Source: G965214625 sp965214625
Lineage (GTDB): Bacteria > Pseudomonadota > Gammaproteobacteria > Arenicellales > Poriferihabitantaceae
NCBI GenBank assembly: GCA_965214625.1
Contig: OZ243962.1
Span: 124,001-188,000, forward strand
Direction: 5' to 3'
DNA length: 64,000 nucleotides
Position numbers and translations under genes: made by a program. The notes beneath the pieces are model-generated. The model was given only the letters and a program-made list of their open reading frames with translations. It was not told where the DNA came from and did no database searches. This document shows positions 18,835 to 28,628 of the stretch, piece after piece. Position 1 is the first letter of the stretch. Each line of letters begins with the position of its first letter.

Positions 18835-20100
18835 TCAGCGGGCCAGTTGTTGTGCAACAAAAAGCTGGACTTTTTGTATCGCTCCTTTATTCTCTTCGAT
18901 CAGTTCCCTGCCCTTTGAGCCATACTGATGGCGTAAAACCGGATCATTAAGCAGCTTGATCATCACGTCACTTAATTCATCACTGCCGACAACTTGAATG
19001 CCGGCTCCCTTCGCTAACACCAGATCTGCAATTTCAGAGAAATTATACATGTGTGGACCAAACACGACCGGTATGCCCGAGGCACTCGCCTCCAGTACAT
19101 TGTGTCCTCCGGTTGGTACCAGGCTACCTCCGATAAAAGCGACATCACTGGCCGCGATCAACAGCGTCAATTCTCCCATCGTATCGCCAATATAAATTTC
19201 AGTTTCAGGATCAATGCTGCTCGAGTCGGATCTTCGTGCAACCTGAAATCCACGACGGGCACATAACCGATAAACCGCCCTAAATCGCTCCGGGTGTCTT
19301 GGAACCAATACCAGCAATAATTGCGGGATGTGTTTCCTGACTTTAACAAGGGCCTCAATGATTTCAGCTTCCTCTCCCTCGTGAGTACTTCCGGCAACCC
19401 AGATTGGGCGTTCCCAACCCAGTTGCCTGCGGATGGACTGCGCAAGCTTAGACAGACTGGCCGGTATCGGCATGTCAAACTTGATATTTCCAGTCACTTG
19501 AACACGGTTGTTACGTGCACCCAGGCTGATCATACGCTGGGCATCAAACTCTGACTGGGCAGCAAAGAGATTGACCTTATCGAGAACCGGTCGAATAATG
19601 GCATTGAAACGCTGATAGCCGTTGAACGAACGCTGGGACAGCCTCACATTGGTATAGATCATGGGGATGCCGAAACGATGGCAGGCAGTAATCAAATTCG
19701 GCCAAATCTCGGTTTCAATAATCATCGCCAAAGCCGGTTGCACTGATTTTAAAAACCGCTTTACAGACCCGGGATAATCATAAGGCAGATAACAATGGTG
19801 AATGCGCTCATGAAATAATTGCTCAATCCGGTTATATCCGGTCACCGTCATGGTGGTGACCGTAATGCTTCGTTCCGGATAGGTATCCAGCATATGCTCA
19901 ATGAGGGCCGCCGAGGCATTTACCTCACCGACCGAAACCGAATGAATCCAGATGCCGCCTGGCTTGGGCTGAATCAGTCCGAACCCAAATCGTTGCGGCA
20001 AACGGGCAAGATATTGCCGATTTTGAATTATTCTTATCAGCATGCGGAGCCACACAACCGGCAGCACAAGATATAAGAAAATTCGATAGAATATCAACAT
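18835..20100 (-). CDS. waaA: 3-deoxy-D-manno-octulosonic acid (Kdo) transferase
   Basis: A 421-residue family GT30 glycosyltransferase that adds Kdo from CMP-Kdo to lipid IVA at the inner membrane during lipopolysaccharide synthesis. The N-terminal membrane anchor MLIFYRIFLYLVLPVVWLRM is followed by WIHSVSVGEVNA, the catalytic-Glu region ETEIWPNL and the C-terminal domain with FIGGSLVPTGGHNVLEASA. The start was set at this anchor; a 16-codon longer frame overlaps hemF and lacks support. It lies one base after the hemF stop, so the two are probably coupled. Confidence 0.95.
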   Translation of the reverse strand: MLIFYRIFLYLVLPVVWLRMLIRIIQNRQYLARLPQRFGFGLIQPKPGGIWIHSVSVGEVNASAALIEHMLDTYPERSITVTTMTVTGYNRIEQLFHERIHHCYLPYDYPGSVKRFLKSVQPALAMIIETEIWPNLITACHRFGIPMIYTNVRLSQRSFNGYQRFNAIIRPVLDKVNLFAAQSEFDAQRMISLGARNNRVQVTGNIKFDMPIPASLSKLAQSIRRQLGWERPIWVAGSTHEGEEAEIIEALVKVRKHIPQLLLVLVPRHPERFRAVYRLCARRGFQVARRSDSSSIDPETEIYIGDTMGELTLLIAASDVAFIGGSLVPTGGHNVLEASASGIPVVFGPHMYNFSEIADLVLAKGAGIQVVGSDELSDVMIKLLNDPVLRHQYGSKGRELIEENKGAIQKVQLFVAQQLAR

Positions 20101-20101
20101 G

Positions 20102-21043
20102 TCAAATCGGTCTTTCCGCCAGCCAGTCTCGCGGTCTGAGGTAAACATCGGTCAACTCGCCTTCTCGGGTATCCGGTTCGGGCGCCCAGGCATATCGCCA
20201 TTGCACGGTGGGTGGCATGGACATTAATATGGATTCGGTTCGTCCTCCGGATTGCAATCCAAACAAGGTTCCTCGGTCATACACCAGATTGAATTCGACA
20301 TAGCGACCTCTTCGATAACACTGAAATTGCCTTTCCGCCTCCGTATAGGGATGCCCTTTTCGTCGATCAACAATCGGACCGTAAGCGACGGTAAAGCTGT
20401 TGGCGACACTTTTCACGAAGTCAAGTGTCCGCGAAAAAGGCCATATATTGAGATCATCGAAAAACAACCCGCCAATCCCTCTCGACTCCTGTCGATGGGC
20501 CAGATAGAAATACTCGTCACACCACGCCTTGTACTTCTCGTACAGGCCATTACCAAACGGGTCACAGGCCGACTTGGCGGTTTGATGCCAGTGCACGCAG
20601 TCCTTGACGAATCCATAGCAAGGCGTCAGATCATACCCGCCTCCAAACCACCATGTCGGCGAATCGGAATAGGGGTCGGCGATGAAGAAGCGTACATTCA
20701 TGTGCACTGTGGGAACATAGGGATTGAGTGGATGCAAAACCACAGAAACTCCCGTGGCCTCGAAAGCCTTTTGTGCTATCTGCTTGCGTTTCGTACTGGC
20801 GGATTTCGGCAGGTGGTCGCCTTTGACATGTGAAAAATTGACCCCTCCCTTTTCAAAGACAGCCACCTCCCGCAACACACGGGTCACCCCTCCTCCACCA
20901 TTGTTGTGAGACCAGACATCCTCAACAAACCGGTTCTCATGATCAATCGCAGTGACAAAATCGCAAATTGTTTCCTGCAGTCCCTTGAAATACCTAATCA
21001 CCTGTTGGATATCCGGAAGATCCGTTGCGGCGGAGTTGATCAT
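20102..21043 (-). CDS. hemF: Oxygen-dependent coproporphyrinogen III oxidase
   Basis: A 313-residue HemF, which uses O2 to decarboxylate two propionates of coproporphyrinogen III in haem synthesis. Family blocks seen: NGGGGVTRVL, FSHVKGDHLP, VLHPLNPYVPTVHMN, WWFGGGYDLTPCYGF, RGIGGLFFDD and RYVEFNLVYDRGT. It is the aerobic enzyme, so the organism meets oxygen even though it carries denitrification genes. The tsaC stop lies two bases upstream of this ATG, which places hemF in the tsaC-hemF-waaA run. Confidence 0.96.
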   Translation of the reverse strand: MINSAATDLPDIQQVIRYFKGLQETICDFVTAIDHENRFVEDVWSHNNGGGGVTRVLREVAVFEKGGVNFSHVKGDHLPKSASTKRKQIAQKAFEATGVSVVLHPLNPYVPTVHMNVRFFIADPYSDSPTWWFGGGYDLTPCYGFVKDCVHWHQTAKSACDPFGNGLYEKYKAWCDEYFYLAHRQESRGIGGLFFDDLNIWPFSRTLDFVKSVANSFTVAYGPIVDRRKGHPYTEAERQFQCYRRGRYVEFNLVYDRGTLFGLQSGGRTESILMSMPPTVQWRYAWAPEPDTREGELTDVYLRPRDWLAERPI

Positions 21044-21045
21044 GG

Positions 21046-21600
21046 TCAGGCCCTGACAAGTGCACCGGTAAGTCCATCACGAATGACCGATGGAGCGCTC
21101 GCCTTGCCCACTCGACCATCCACGATATAATCCAGTTCACCGGCAAACTCCGTTGCCACGGAAGTGGCCGTTCGCAGCATCACTTTCCCTGACCGGTTTG
21201 CGCTGGTGGAAACCAGCGCCATCCCGGCCAGACGACAAAGCATCGAAGCCTGCCGATGGGCGGTGACTCTCACGGCGATGGAACTGTGATGTCCTCGAAC
21301 CAGGCGACTGACACTATGACGTGCGGGCAACAGCCAGGTAAATGGACCGGGCCAGGAATCGAGCATTTCCTCTCGGTATTTTTCCGGCAGAGAATCCACA
21401 TGGCGATGGAGCACAGACAATCGGTGAGCAATCAAAATCAAACCTTTGTATTGTCTCCGGTACTTCAGGCGCAATAGTTTGCGAACAGCCTGTGGCCGGG
21501 ACGGATCACAACCAAGTCCATAACAATATTCTGTGGGATAGGCAACAACACCGCCTGACCGAATCACGGTTGCGGCCTGTCGTAAGGATTCCAGATTCAA
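21046..21600 (-). CDS. tsaC: Threonylcarbamoyl-AMP synthase (Sua5/YrdC/YciO)
   Basis: A 184-residue protein making threonylcarbamoyl-AMP from threonine, bicarbonate and ATP, the first step to t6A in tRNAs that read ANN codons. YPTEYCYGLGCDP (threonine/ATP site), LRLKYRRQYKGLILIA and LVSTSANRSG are the family blocks. The start is a TTG with AGGT 7 bases upstream; it gives exactly the expected N-terminus and no ATG is available nearby. It is followed by hemF after two bases. Confidence 0.92.
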   Translation of the reverse strand: MNLESLRQAATVIRSGGVVAYPTEYCYGLGCDPSRPQAVRKLLRLKYRRQYKGLILIAHRLSVLHRHVDSLPEKYREEMLDSWPGPFTWLLPARHSVSRLVRGHHSSIAVRVTAHRQASMLCRLAGMALVSTSANRSGKVMLRTATSVATEFAGELDYIVDGRVGKASAPSVIRDGLTGALVRA

Positions 21601-21856
21601 TGTTTACCTGTCACCTGATGAGCCCATATCGTACGATTCTATCCGTCCACGTCGGGCAAGCACCATTGTTTACTGGCAAGGCAGACCTGGCCGTCAAACA
21701 CGAAAACCGTCTCATGACGAAGGCGGTTGCAGTCGAATGATCGACGAAAGCCAGGCGATCCGTCATGCTCATCCATGTCAGGGCTGCATCAATCGGGACA
21801 ACCACCCGGTCTCCCATACCAGGTGCACCACAGGACCCTCGGTTCCGGCGCACTAT

Positions 21857-23149
21857 TCATTGTTCGCACAAGGCCCGATAGCCGATATCGGAGCGCGACC
21901 AACACCCCGGCCAGTACACGGTGCGAGCAAGCTCGTAAGCCCTCAATTGGGCCTGCCTGATATCGTCTCCAAGTGCAGTGGCACACAGGACTCTTCCCCC
22001 CAATGTGGTAATCTGACCCTTGTTCAGAGCCGTCCCCGCATGAAACAACTTGCGATCACAATCAGTCCGGTTGTGTTTTTCGGATGTGATGCCAGAAATG
22101 ACTTTTCCTTTTTCATAGGCACCGGGGTAACCTTTGGCAGCGAGCACAACACCCAACGCGGTCCGTTCATCCCAAATGGCGGTTTGGCCGGCCAGTTGTC
22201 CATCCAGTGCCGCGAGGCAGTGCTCAAGCAAATCTGATTTCAGCCTCATCATGATCGGCTGGGTTTCAGGGTCACCCAGCCGACAATTGAATTCAAGTAC
22301 CTTTGGGTATCCATCGACACCAATCATCAGTCCGGCATACAGAAATCCCGTATAGGGATTCCCTTCCGCTTTCATCCCCTGAACAGTGGGCAAAATGATC
22401 TGGTCAATGACTCGGTCGGACAGCTGTCGATCAACAAACATGGCCGGCGAATACGCGCCCATGCCGCCCGTGTTCGGTCCACGATCCGCATCGTAAGCGG
22501 CCTTGTGATCCTGACTGGTCGCCAACGGCAAGATGTGCTCCCCGTCCACCATGCAGATAAAGCTGACTTCGTTTCCCAGCACAAACTCCTCAATCACAAT
22601 ACGCTGTCCGGCCTGACCGAAGCGATTTTTGGACAACATGTCTTCCACCGTACGGATCGCTTGCCGATCAGTATGGGCAATCACTACGCCTTTTCCGGCA
22701 GCCAGTCCATCTGCCTTGATCACAACCGGCAATTGGCACTGGGTCACATGCTCCAGCGCCGGAGTCAAATCCGTGAAACTGGCATACGCCGCGGTCGGAA
22801 TCGCATGACGTTGCAGAAAATCCTTGGCAAACTGTTTTGAGCCTTCGAGTCGGGCGGCGGCGGCATTCGGGCCGAAACATGCCAGTCCCTTTGATTGCAA
22901 TGCATCCACAATCCCCAGGACCAGTGGTGCTTCCGGTCCAACAATCGTGAGATCAATCCTTTCCTTGTCGACAAAATCGACCAGCCGCGCAATATTGTCC
23001 GCGGCGATGGGTACATTCTTAACACCATCCTCCAATGCCGTTCCGGCATTTCCCGGTGCGACTCTGACCATTTTGACTCGAGGTGACTGTCGTATTTTCC
23101 AGGCCAATGCATGCTCCCTCCCCCCGGAACCGACGATCAATACATTCAT
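21857..23149 (-). CDS. purD: Phosphoribosylamine-glycine ligase
   Basis: A 430-residue GAR synthetase joining glycine to 5-phosphoribosylamine with ATP, step two of purine synthesis. The N-terminal MNVLIVGSGGREHALAWKI, the ATP-grasp segment PVVIKADGLAAGKGV and the signature LEFNCRLGDPETQ are intact. The ATG overlaps the stop of the upstream DUF2628 gene by four bases. The C-terminus (YWPGCWSRSDIGYRALCEQ) has the normal length. The following 256 bases to tsaC hold nothing recognisable. Confidence 0.96.
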   Translation of the reverse strand: MNVLIVGSGGREHALAWKIRQSPRVKMVRVAPGNAGTALEDGVKNVPIAADNIARLVDFVDKERIDLTIVGPEAPLVLGIVDALQSKGLACFGPNAAAARLEGSKQFAKDFLQRHAIPTAAYASFTDLTPALEHVTQCQLPVVIKADGLAAGKGVVIAHTDRQAIRTVEDMLSKNRFGQAGQRIVIEEFVLGNEVSFICMVDGEHILPLATSQDHKAAYDADRGPNTGGMGAYSPAMFVDRQLSDRVIDQIILPTVQGMKAEGNPYTGFLYAGLMIGVDGYPKVLEFNCRLGDPETQPIMMRLKSDLLEHCLAALDGQLAGQTAIWDERTALGVVLAAKGYPGAYEKGKVISGITSEKHNRTDCDRKLFHAGTALNKGQITTLGGRVLCATALGDDIRQAQLRAYELARTVYWPGCWSRSDIGYRALCEQ

Positions 23150-24354
23150 GATGGCACCAACTCCAATGGTGGCCGGAGGCTGACGATCTGCAGAATATCA
23201 TCATCGGTGGAGAAAGTACGGTCGGGACCGGCTGAAACAAACACGTAGCGCTCCAGTTCAGCGCGCACCTGAATAACCGTTCCCCAGCTGTCTTCCAATT
23301 GACTGTTCTCAATTCGACTGATGTACTGTTTGATGGCCTGCTCATTTTCCACTTGGTCATCAAGTACCGTGAACAGTTTCATGGTCGTTGCCAAAAAAGA
23401 CAATGAAAAGGCGGTTTTCGCCAAGTCCGAGTCAGCCGCTCCAACATCTGTGAGTATCGACCCGTCACCTCTCATTTGTGAGCCGGAACCCGGCAAAACA
23501 TCACTCACCTGATGACCGTGTTTCTCCCACAGTCTTTCCGCCATGTAATGGCTGCCATAATAAAATAACAAACAGGTGAGGATTCCCCCGAACCATACAG
23601 CACCCCGACTGACCCCGCCACGTCCGGCGCTGCTGTCTCCACGGTTAATCGAGAGCGACTGAATACGGTTTCTGACATGTCTGAAATAGATATAATTTGC
23701 CATTATTGGCCAGACGCTCAACCACAGTAACGACAGCCATGTCGAAGGCGTTGAGACCATCAGTGCCAGTCCCCCAATAAAATTGATTGCAGCCCACATC
23801 CACAGTTTGCGATAAAGGGCCCAAAAATAGAAAAAGAAAAACGCAGGCCAGTGCCAGGAAAAGGCATATCTTGGCTGATGCGGAGAACCGAATCGGGCAA
23901 ATTGTCCCAAATAGTACTCCGTATTCACTTCCACAAACCGTGCCACCTGATCCTGAAAACCATTTTTGGAAGAAGCCCGGCTGTCTTTCTCTGTAAAAGA
24001 AGCACCGGCCGTTTCTTCATGTGTCTGCTCGGTTGAGTTTGCCTTCTCATTGCGTGATGCCAGCCCGGCATCGATATCAGGATCAGGCGGGTCCGGAGAA
24101 ACATCCACAACCTCAGCTTCCGATACGGTCCGCATATCACATTGTGCCCCGGTGTTGCGAATGGCATCACAAATGTCAACCGCTTCTTGCTGACTGTATA
24201 CCTTGGTCAAAACCGTCTCCCTGCCCTGCAAGATTTTTTCTATCTGTTGCTCAGTCGAATGAAACAGGGTCGCAAGGGCTTTCACCACTTCCAGACGATC
24301 AAATCCATTGATCACATGACCACTTAAGGCTACACGATAGCTAGACATCTCCAT
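23146..24354 (-). CDS. DUF2628-like membrane protein between purH and purD
   Basis: A 402-residue protein of unknown function. Residues 1-60 form a small domain (YRVALSGHVINGFDRLEVVK then ALATLFHSTEQQIEKIL) resembling a ribosome-recycling or SPOR-like alpha/beta fold, with cysteines near IRNTGAQCD. An acidic, low-complexity linker follows (VSPDPPDPDIDAGLASRNEK), then the DUF2628 core: NTEYYLGQFARFG, FSWHWPAFFFFYFWALYRKL and further membrane helices. After another helix (WFGGILTCLLFYYGSHY) a soluble tail ends DDDILQIVSLRPPLELVPS. Two ATG codons two codons apart are possible starts; neither has a clean ribosome-binding site. It overlaps purD by four bases. Confidence 0.65.
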   Translation of the reverse strand: MEMSSYRVALSGHVINGFDRLEVVKALATLFHSTEQQIEKILQGRETVLTKVYSQQEAVDICDAIRNTGAQCDMRTVSEAEVVDVSPDPPDPDIDAGLASRNEKANSTEQTHEETAGASFTEKDSRASSKNGFQDQVARFVEVNTEYYLGQFARFGSPHQPRYAFSWHWPAFFFFYFWALYRKLWMWAAINFIGGLALMVSTPSTWLSLLWLSVWPIMANYIYFRHVRNRIQSLSINRGDSSAGRGGVSRGAVWFGGILTCLLFYYGSHYMAERLWEKHGHQVSDVLPGSGSQMRGDGSILTDVGAADSDLAKTAFSLSFLATTMKLFTVLDDQVENEQAIKQYISRIENSQLEDSWGTVIQVRAELERYVFVSAGPDRTFSTDDDILQIVSLRPPLELVPS

Positions 24355-24609
24355 CTTATCAATCAAAATAGTTGGACATCCATCGTTAGATGTCTCATCC
24401 AAGTATTCTTGCCGAATTGAAATGGGTTGACAATCTGTTTTGCGCTGTTTTTTGTGTCTGTCTTCGATTGATGACCGGGTCGCATGCCAAACCGTTTCAA
24501 GTTGTCATCTCGATCTTTTGGGGGAATGATCGGCTCAGGAACGACAGCGCCATTGGATACCGACGACATAGTAATGACCATAACATCCATCCGCCCAATC
24601 ACTGAAAAA

Positions 24610-26169
24610 CTAATGTCTGAAGTGTCGCATGCCGGTCAATACCATCGCAATACCATGCTCATTGGCCGAGTTAATCACCTCTGGGTCATTGATTGAACCT
24701 CCGGGCTGGATAACGGCTCGGATACCGAATTGCGCCGCATAGTCGAGTCCATCGCGAAACGGGAAAAAAGCATCCGATGCCATGACGGCCCCTTGAATAC
24801 TGAAGCCGGACTGCGCAGCCTTGGTCGCCGCAATCCGAGTTGAATTCACACGACTCATCTGTCCGGCACCCACACCCACCGTCATCAGATCAGAGACATA
24901 GACGATCGCATTGGATTTGACATACTTGGCCACCCGCCAGGCAAATTGCAGATCGGCCCATTCTGCAGGGGTCGGCTTTCTTTCTGTGACCACATCAAGC
25001 GAGTTTTCAAGTTCGGTATCGAACTCCTGGATCAACAGTCCGCCGTGAACCTTTTTGTAGTCAAATGCAGGATGCGGTGACCGTGCATCCCAGGCACCAC
25101 TGCACAACAGACGAACATTGCCTTTCACCCGGAGAATCTCGATCGCCTGCTGACTTATTTGAGGTGCAATCACCACTTCCACAAATTGCTGATCAATAAT
25201 ACGCCTTGCGGTCTCTCCCTGTAGCGTCGTATTGAACGCAATAATGCCACCAAATGCCGATTCGGGATCCGTACGATAGGCCGCCTCATAGGCTTCCTTC
25301 TGGGTTTTTCTCTGCGCAACACCGCACGGATTGGCATGTTTAACGATGACACAGGCCTCATCATCGAACTGTTTGACGCATTCAAGCGCCGCATCAGTGT
25401 CGGCAATATTGTTAAATGAAAGCGCCTTGCCCTGGAGCTGGGTTGCGTTTGCGACACCGAAACCGGTCTCTTTCTCGATATAAAATGCGGCCGACTGGTG
25501 TGGATTTTCACCGTATCGAAGACTGTGTTTCTTGCACACCTGTATCGACAGGGTACGCGGGAACAGCGCATCCGTTCCGACCGCTTTTTGTCCAAGATAA
25601 TTCGCTATCGCACCATCATAAGCCGCCGTATATGCAAACACCTTGGCAGCCAGATCAAGCCGGAGTCCACCAGATAAGGTACCCTTATTGCTTTTCAGTT
25701 CCTCAAGCACCCGGGGATAATCATCAATATCGATGACTGCAATGACAGCCTGATGATTTTTGGCGGCGGAGCGCAACATGGCCGGGCCACCGATATCGAT
25801 GTTTTCGATCGCATCGTCCAAAGAACAGTCTGTCTGCTGAATGGCCATCTCAAATGGATAGAGATTAACCACCACCATATCGATAGGCGCAATGTCATTT
25901 TCTGCCATCACCCCATCGTCCTGCCCCCGTCGTCCAAGGATGCCACCGTGTATCTTGGGGTGCAGCGTCTTCAGTCGGCCTGACATCATCTCAGGAAACC
26001 CGGTATGCTCACTGACTTCCGTGACACGGACTCCGTTTTCTTTCAGCAGCGCAGCCGTTCCACCGGTTGACAGAATCTCAATCCCCAGCCGACCCAACTC
26101 GCGAGCAAATGGAATGATGTTGCGTTTATCTGAAACGCTGACAAGCGCTCTTTGAACCGGAAGCTGCAT
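24610..26169 (-). CDS. purH: Bifunctional AICAR formyltransferase/IMP cyclohydrolase
   Basis: A 519-residue enzyme for the last two steps of IMP synthesis. The N-terminal cyclohydrolase has ALVSVSDKRNI, STGGTAALL and GRLKTLHPKIHGGILGRR; the C-terminal transformylase has LRYGENPHQSAAFY, VIVKHANPCGVA (catalytic Lys-His) and DAFFPFRDGLDYA. Length and ends are normal. It lies between fis and the DUF2628-purD pair on the same strand, matching the fis-purH-purD order seen in pseudomonads, with an extra gene in the middle. Confidence 0.97.
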   Translation of the reverse strand: MQLPVQRALVSVSDKRNIIPFARELGRLGIEILSTGGTAALLKENGVRVTEVSEHTGFPEMMSGRLKTLHPKIHGGILGRRGQDDGVMAENDIAPIDMVVVNLYPFEMAIQQTDCSLDDAIENIDIGGPAMLRSAAKNHQAVIAVIDIDDYPRVLEELKSNKGTLSGGLRLDLAAKVFAYTAAYDGAIANYLGQKAVGTDALFPRTLSIQVCKKHSLRYGENPHQSAAFYIEKETGFGVANATQLQGKALSFNNIADTDAALECVKQFDDEACVIVKHANPCGVAQRKTQKEAYEAAYRTDPESAFGGIIAFNTTLQGETARRIIDQQFVEVVIAPQISQQAIEILRVKGNVRLLCSGAWDARSPHPAFDYKKVHGGLLIQEFDTELENSLDVVTERKPTPAEWADLQFAWRVAKYVKSNAIVYVSDLMTVGVGAGQMSRVNSTRIAATKAAQSGFSIQGAVMASDAFFPFRDGLDYAAQFGIRAVIQPGGSINDPEVINSANEHGIAMVLTGMRHFRH

Positions 26170-26280
26170 ACAATAATGGATGAAAACAGGATATAGCGTC
26201 GAGACAAATCACTTTATCAACAGGAAAATCACGACAGGAGAACCGAAAGTGTGGTCAGGCCACTCGCTCGGTCTTTTGTA

Positions 26281-26577
26281 TCACAAATGATAGGTTTCAA
26301 GTTTTTTGCGCAATGTATTGCGATTGATACCGAGAATTTTCGACGCCTTGCTTTGATTGTTGTCGGCATATTCCATGACGGATTCCAACAACGGCTTTTC
26401 CATTTCGGCCAGGACCATTTGATAGACTCCGCAAGGCTGTTCTCCGTTCAGATTCTCAAAATAAACATCCATTAACACCCTGACATGATCAGACAACCTC
26501 GTGGTATCGGTTATGTGCTCATTAAATGCGGTCATACTGCTACGGTATCTACTCAAAACAGGGGCTGAAACATGCAT
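26281..26577 (-). CDS. fis: DNA-binding protein Fis
   Basis: A 98-residue nucleoid protein, the same length as E. coli Fis, which bends DNA and regulates growth-linked genes. The C-terminal HTH NQSKASKILGINRNTLRKKL and the preceding MEKPLLESVMEYA match closely. The start was chosen to give the family length; the frame is open another 37 codons, but that part is not Fis-like. The usual upstream dusB is absent: the next gene is a dehydrogenase over 330 bases away. Confidence 0.93.
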   Translation of the reverse strand: MHVSAPVLSRYRSSMTAFNEHITDTTRLSDHVRVLMDVYFENLNGEQPCGVYQMVLAEMEKPLLESVMEYADNNQSKASKILGINRNTLRKKLETYHL

Positions 26578-26912
26578 GCTATCTTCAGATGATCCTTCGA
26601 ACGACGCTAACCAAGCGACTTTCAGACTAAAACGCAACACTGAAAATTCCGTTACTTCATTGTATATGTTTTGAGGTAATCCGGACAACCCAAATCGATC
26701 ATCGATTGATAAATTTAATGTGTATTAGTCGGATGTGAATGCGAAATGGGACCAATCGGTCAAAACGGTACTGGACAGGGACATCCAAAAACGTCAACGT
26801 CATAGACAGGCGATACCCTGCCCGGTCGATGCTCAACGATGATGATGAACGACAGCCATCGCAAGCCAGTCGCCGGTCGCCAGTATAACCGGTGGAGGCC
26901 CCGGACCAGGTC
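26578..26912. other. Gap upstream of fis
   Basis: It should contain the fis promoter, but I cannot point to a convincing -35/-10 pair. No gene, repeat or RNA is supported. Confidence 0.4.
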
Positions 26913-28568
26913 TTAGCGTTGATGATGTTCCCAGTTCGGGGCCAACCCGATATCGGTTTCAACAGGACAAAGCATCCCTTTGCCCTTGATGATATCCGCA
27001 GCACGTTCGGCAGTCATGATGGTCGGTGCATTCAAATTGCCATTGGTGATCACCGGGAAGATCGAAGAGTCGACAATCCGCAGACGGTCAATGCCGATAA
27101 CACGGGTTTGCGGGTCAACCACCGACAGGGCATCGGTTCCCATCTTGCAGGTACAGGAGGGATGATAGGCACTCTCTACGGCCTGTCTGATATAAGCATC
27201 GATTTCATCATTACTGCGGATGGTCTCTCCGGGTTGGATTTCTGATCCGCGATAGGGATCCATCGCTCTTTGAGACATGATGTCACGGGTCAAGTGAACA
27301 CATTGCCGGAATTTTTCCCGGTCATGCGGATGTTCCAGATAGTTGAACACGATAGCGGGCTTGTCGGCCGCTTCGGCAGAACGGACCCGGACATGCCCCC
27401 GGCTTTTCGCTTTGTTGTGCCCTACATGGACCTGGAAACCATGGCCGTCAAAAGCCGCCTTACCATCATATCGCATTGCCGCAGGCAGAAAATGGTATTG
27501 AATGTCCGGTGCCTTGAGACCGGCTTCGGATCGTATAAACGCACAGGATTCGAAATGGTTGGTGGCACCCAGTCCGTTTTTGAATGCCATCCAGCGAACG
27601 CCGATCAACAATTTGTTCCACCAATCGATCTTCCCGTTCAAGGTTATTTTCTGCTTGCATCGGAATTGAAAGTAGATTTCTAGATGGTCCTGGAGATTTT
27701 TCCCGACCCCGGGCAAGTCGTGAACCACTTCAATCCCGGCTTCTTGAAGCACTGTGCCCGGCCCAATCCCGGACAATTGCATGATATGGGGTGAACCGAT
27801 CGAACCGGCGCTCAGAATCACTTCCCGGCTTGCCTTGACCTGTTGTTGATGCTCTCCGAGACGATAGGCAAGGCCGACCGCCACACGCTGCTCAACCAGG
27901 ATCCGGGTAATCAGCGCGCCGGTAATCACTTTCAGGTTGGGCCGTTGCATGGCTGGCTTAAGATACGCATTAGCCGCAGACCAGCGTACGCCATTGCGAA
28001 CCGTCATGTGCATCGGCCCAAATCCTTCCTGTTGGCGCGCATTGTAATCTTCCGTTTGCATATAACCGGCCTGAACACCTGCATCGATAAACGCACGATA
28101 GAGCGGATTGGCCATTTCATTTCCATTGTTCACACTCAAAGGGCCGCCCTGTGCACGATAGTCGTCACTGCCATACTTCCAGTCATCGGCCTTCCGAAAA
28201 TAGGGCAGACAGTGCCGATAGCCCCAGTCGGTTGCACCACTGTCTTCCCATTCCTCAAAATCCATCGCATGTCCCCGGACATAGACCATGCCGTTGATGG
28301 AAGAAGAACCGCCCAGCACTTTTCCTCTTGGACAATGCATGATCCGATTGTCCAAAAAGGGTTCGGGCTCGGTATGAAACTGCCAAGCATATTTTTCGGT
28401 ATTCATCGGTATTGATAACGCCGTCGGCATCTGGATGAAGATACTCTTGTCGTTTCCTCCGTATTCCAGCAGTAACACATTCACTGACGGGTCTTCGGTA
28501 AGCCGATTCGCCAGTACACAACCTGCCGAACCGGCACCGACGATGACATAATCAAATTGTTCAGCCAC
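26913..28568 (-). CDS. betA: Choline dehydrogenase-type GMC oxidoreductase
   Basis: A 551-residue FAD enzyme. The N-terminal dinucleotide motif is DYVIVGAGSAGCVLANRL, and GMC signatures are CPRGKVLGGSSSINGMVYVRG and ILSAGSIGSPHIMQLSGIGP. The C-terminal catalytic His/Asn region is AYHPSCTCKMG with NLNAPTIMTAERAAD. Overall it reads like BetA, which oxidises choline to betaine aldehyde and on to glycine betaine at the membrane. The start is GTG with a very good GGGGAGGA five bases before it. No betB, betI or choline transporter lies nearby. Its position beside carnitine genes that also yield glycine betaine supports the choline assignment, though another alcohol is possible. Confidence 0.85.
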   Translation of the reverse strand: MAEQFDYVIVGAGSAGCVLANRLTEDPSVNVLLLEYGGNDKSIFIQMPTALSIPMNTEKYAWQFHTEPEPFLDNRIMHCPRGKVLGGSSSINGMVYVRGHAMDFEEWEDSGATDWGYRHCLPYFRKADDWKYGSDDYRAQGGPLSVNNGNEMANPLYRAFIDAGVQAGYMQTEDYNARQQEGFGPMHMTVRNGVRWSAANAYLKPAMQRPNLKVITGALITRILVEQRVAVGLAYRLGEHQQQVKASREVILSAGSIGSPHIMQLSGIGPGTVLQEAGIEVVHDLPGVGKNLQDHLEIYFQFRCKQKITLNGKIDWWNKLLIGVRWMAFKNGLGATNHFESCAFIRSEAGLKAPDIQYHFLPAAMRYDGKAAFDGHGFQVHVGHNKAKSRGHVRVRSAEAADKPAIVFNYLEHPHDREKFRQCVHLTRDIMSQRAMDPYRGSEIQPGETIRSNDEIDAYIRQAVESAYHPSCTCKMGTDALSVVDPQTRVIGIDRLRIVDSSIFPVITNGNLNAPTIMTAERAADIIKGKGMLCPVETDIGLAPNWEHHQR

Positions 28569-28628
28569 CCTATCCTCCCCTGTTCTGTGTAATTATTGAC
28601 ATCGCATCGAGTCTACTGTTCCACTCCG

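Noticed and set aside
26218..26275. Hairpin ACCGA...TCGGT between fis and purH as a terminator
   Set aside because: The T-rich side faces away from the direction of transcription and there is no T-run on the minus strand; an attenuator cannot be argued.
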